This document shows, piece by piece, positions 63,238 through 64,000 of a stretch of DNA of 64,000 bases. The position numbers and the translations under genes were made by a program. The DNA comes from Hypoxylon rubiginosum (lineage: Eukaryota; Ascomycota; Sordariomycetes; Xylariales; Hypoxylaceae). Location of the stretch: positions 1 through 64,000 of the forward strand of contig CADCXA010000058.1 of NCBI GenBank assembly GCA_902806565.1, written 5' to 3'. The notes under the pieces were generated by a model. It was given only the letters and a program-made list of their open reading frames with translations, was not told the DNA's origin and did no database searches. Position 1 is the first letter of the stretch, and each line of letters begins with the position of its first letter.

Positions 63238-64000
63238 CTATGAAAATGTCACCCAGACCTCAAACATCTGCCAGGCCAACGTGGTTCCCGGTTCGGGTTC
63301 CTTGAAGACCGTGATTTTGCCGGATTCGGGATCCTTTTCTTGTGTTCGGTGCACCAGCTTCGATTTCGCTTCTACATTCTTGATTTTATCTTTCCAACTT
63401 TCTCCTCCACAAACCTCCTGCCACATCATCTTCCAGGTCTGTTCGTCGTGTCGATATTTATGGGTGTAGTCCTGTGAAGCGTTCAGACGGTTGAATGGGC
63501 CGGGAGCAGTACTTCCGACCTGAGATCCCAATAGCAAAACCGGACCGCCTGTATCTTTTCTCAAAAGTCTCAGGCAGCGGTTAGCTACCCTTTTCTGATC
63601 TTCCAACGAGAACAGATGAAACACGGCCGTCATGTGCAATATTGTGACTTTATCATCCAGCAGCCTGAGTTTGTCTTCGGGCGAGTCCGACAGCAGGTTT
63701 CCGGGACATAGGAAATGATCCTTCGGTAGTTTATGCTCGTCATTGAAAAGCTTGAAGCCGAGCTCTATGAACTTGGGCTCGATATCACTAGCCCATAACC
63801 GGTCGGCCGGAGCACCATCGTAGACGAGCTTTCGAAGGTCCTGACCGAAGCAGGTTCCCAAGTCTAGAAATAGAGGCACGACTACGCCATCCGGAGCGGA
63901 CTGCTTCAACGGGAGAAGCACGTGGTCATGATACGCGTAGTGTGCTGATAGATCGAATTCGATAAACCGGAACATTCCAATGCATGGATATGGAAAGCAA
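63238..64000 (-). CDS. SAM-dependent methyltransferase, 5' part beyond the window
   Basis: The visible 254 codons end at a stop at 63238. SAM-binding motif I is LFLDLGTCFGQDLRKL. An acidic loop, LWASDIEPKFIELGF, follows, then VTILHMTAVFHLFS and GGPVLLLGSQVGS. This pattern belongs to a fungal class I methyltransferase group often found near secondary-metabolite genes. An ATG at 63975 exists, but the same frame continues upstream to the window edge as PYPCIG, which normally precedes MFRFIEF in this group. The gene therefore starts outside the window and is partial here. Substrate unknown. Confidence 0.8.
   Translation of the reverse strand, partial: CFPYPCIGMFRFIEFDLSAHYAYHDHVLLPLKQSAPDGVVVPLFLDLGTCFGQDLRKLVYDGAPADRLWASDIEPKFIELGFKLFNDEHKLPKDHFLCPGNLLSDSPEDKLRLLDDKVTILHMTAVFHLFSLEDQKRVANRCLRLLRKDTGGPVLLLGSQVGSTAPGPFNRLNASQDYTHKYRHDEQTWKMMWQEVCGGESWKDKIKNVEAKSKLVHRTQEKDPESGKITVFKEPEPGTTLAWQMFEVWVTFS

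Noticed and set aside
1..64000. CRISPR arrays, rRNA operons, bacterial-type promoters or ribosome binding sites
   Set aside because: None seen; the sequence is a eukaryotic (fungal) chromosome end where these are not expected.

Overview
The window is the end of a chromosome from a filamentous ascomycete (Pezizomycotina). It opens with about 211 bases of uninterrupted CCCTAA telomere repeat. The genes further in have short GT-AG introns (about 48-151 nt) with CTAAC/CTGAC-type branch sites. They include typical filamentous-fungal families: a PTH11-like rhodopsin-domain protein, an NmrA-like relic, a fungal methyltransferase and a DDX60-type helicase. I cannot name the species.

Layout: (1) 1-13.9 kb is telomere followed by a gene-free subtelomere. 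It is filled with diverged copies of a palindromic element (GCGAGCAGAACA ... TGTTCTGCTCGC, single about 88 bp or double about 194 bp) and five tRNA-like elements, all on the minus strand. (2) 13.9-41.4 kb is an accessory block of eight large, almost intronless orphan genes plus decayed or shortened copies of at least five of them. The intact set comprises a 765-aa coiled coil built on 21-residue repeats, a 459-aa protein with an acidic tail, a 498-aa two-exon protein, a 334-aa Pro/Gln-rich protein ending in a Yra1/ALYREF-like Sub2-binding helix, a 383-aa protein faintly like a ubiquitin-specific protease fold, a 701-aa acidic/proline-rich protein, a 696-aa coiled coil and a 713-aa SF2-helicase-like protein that keeps its P-loop but has lost the DExH box. 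(3) 41.7-48.7 kb holds a two-exon C2H2 zinc-finger gene and a five-exon DDX60-like helicase of 1782 aa. (4) 49-52 kb is a low-complexity stretch and a broken NmrA-like gene. (5) 53-64 kb is conserved, intron-containing genes: rhodopsin-domain membrane protein, GNAT acetyltransferase, acyl-CoA thioesterase-like protein, sphingosine kinase, Rrp1/Nop52 rRNA-processing protein, a four-helix membrane protein and a methyltransferase cut by the right edge.

How it may work together: region 5 is ordinary chromosome arm. Region 2 is the striking part. It combines pseudo-enzymes (helicase without DExH, possible protease without its triad), long coiled coils and peptides that look able to dock the mRNA-export helicase Sub2. 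Fragments of the same families lie next to the intact copies, so the set has been duplicated and partly lost at this chromosome end. Whether it is a domesticated virus- or element-derived module or a fast-evolving fungal gene set cannot be decided from the sequence alone. All intron joins given below were read by eye; for each joined gene the exon lengths sum to a multiple of three and the reading frame stays open.
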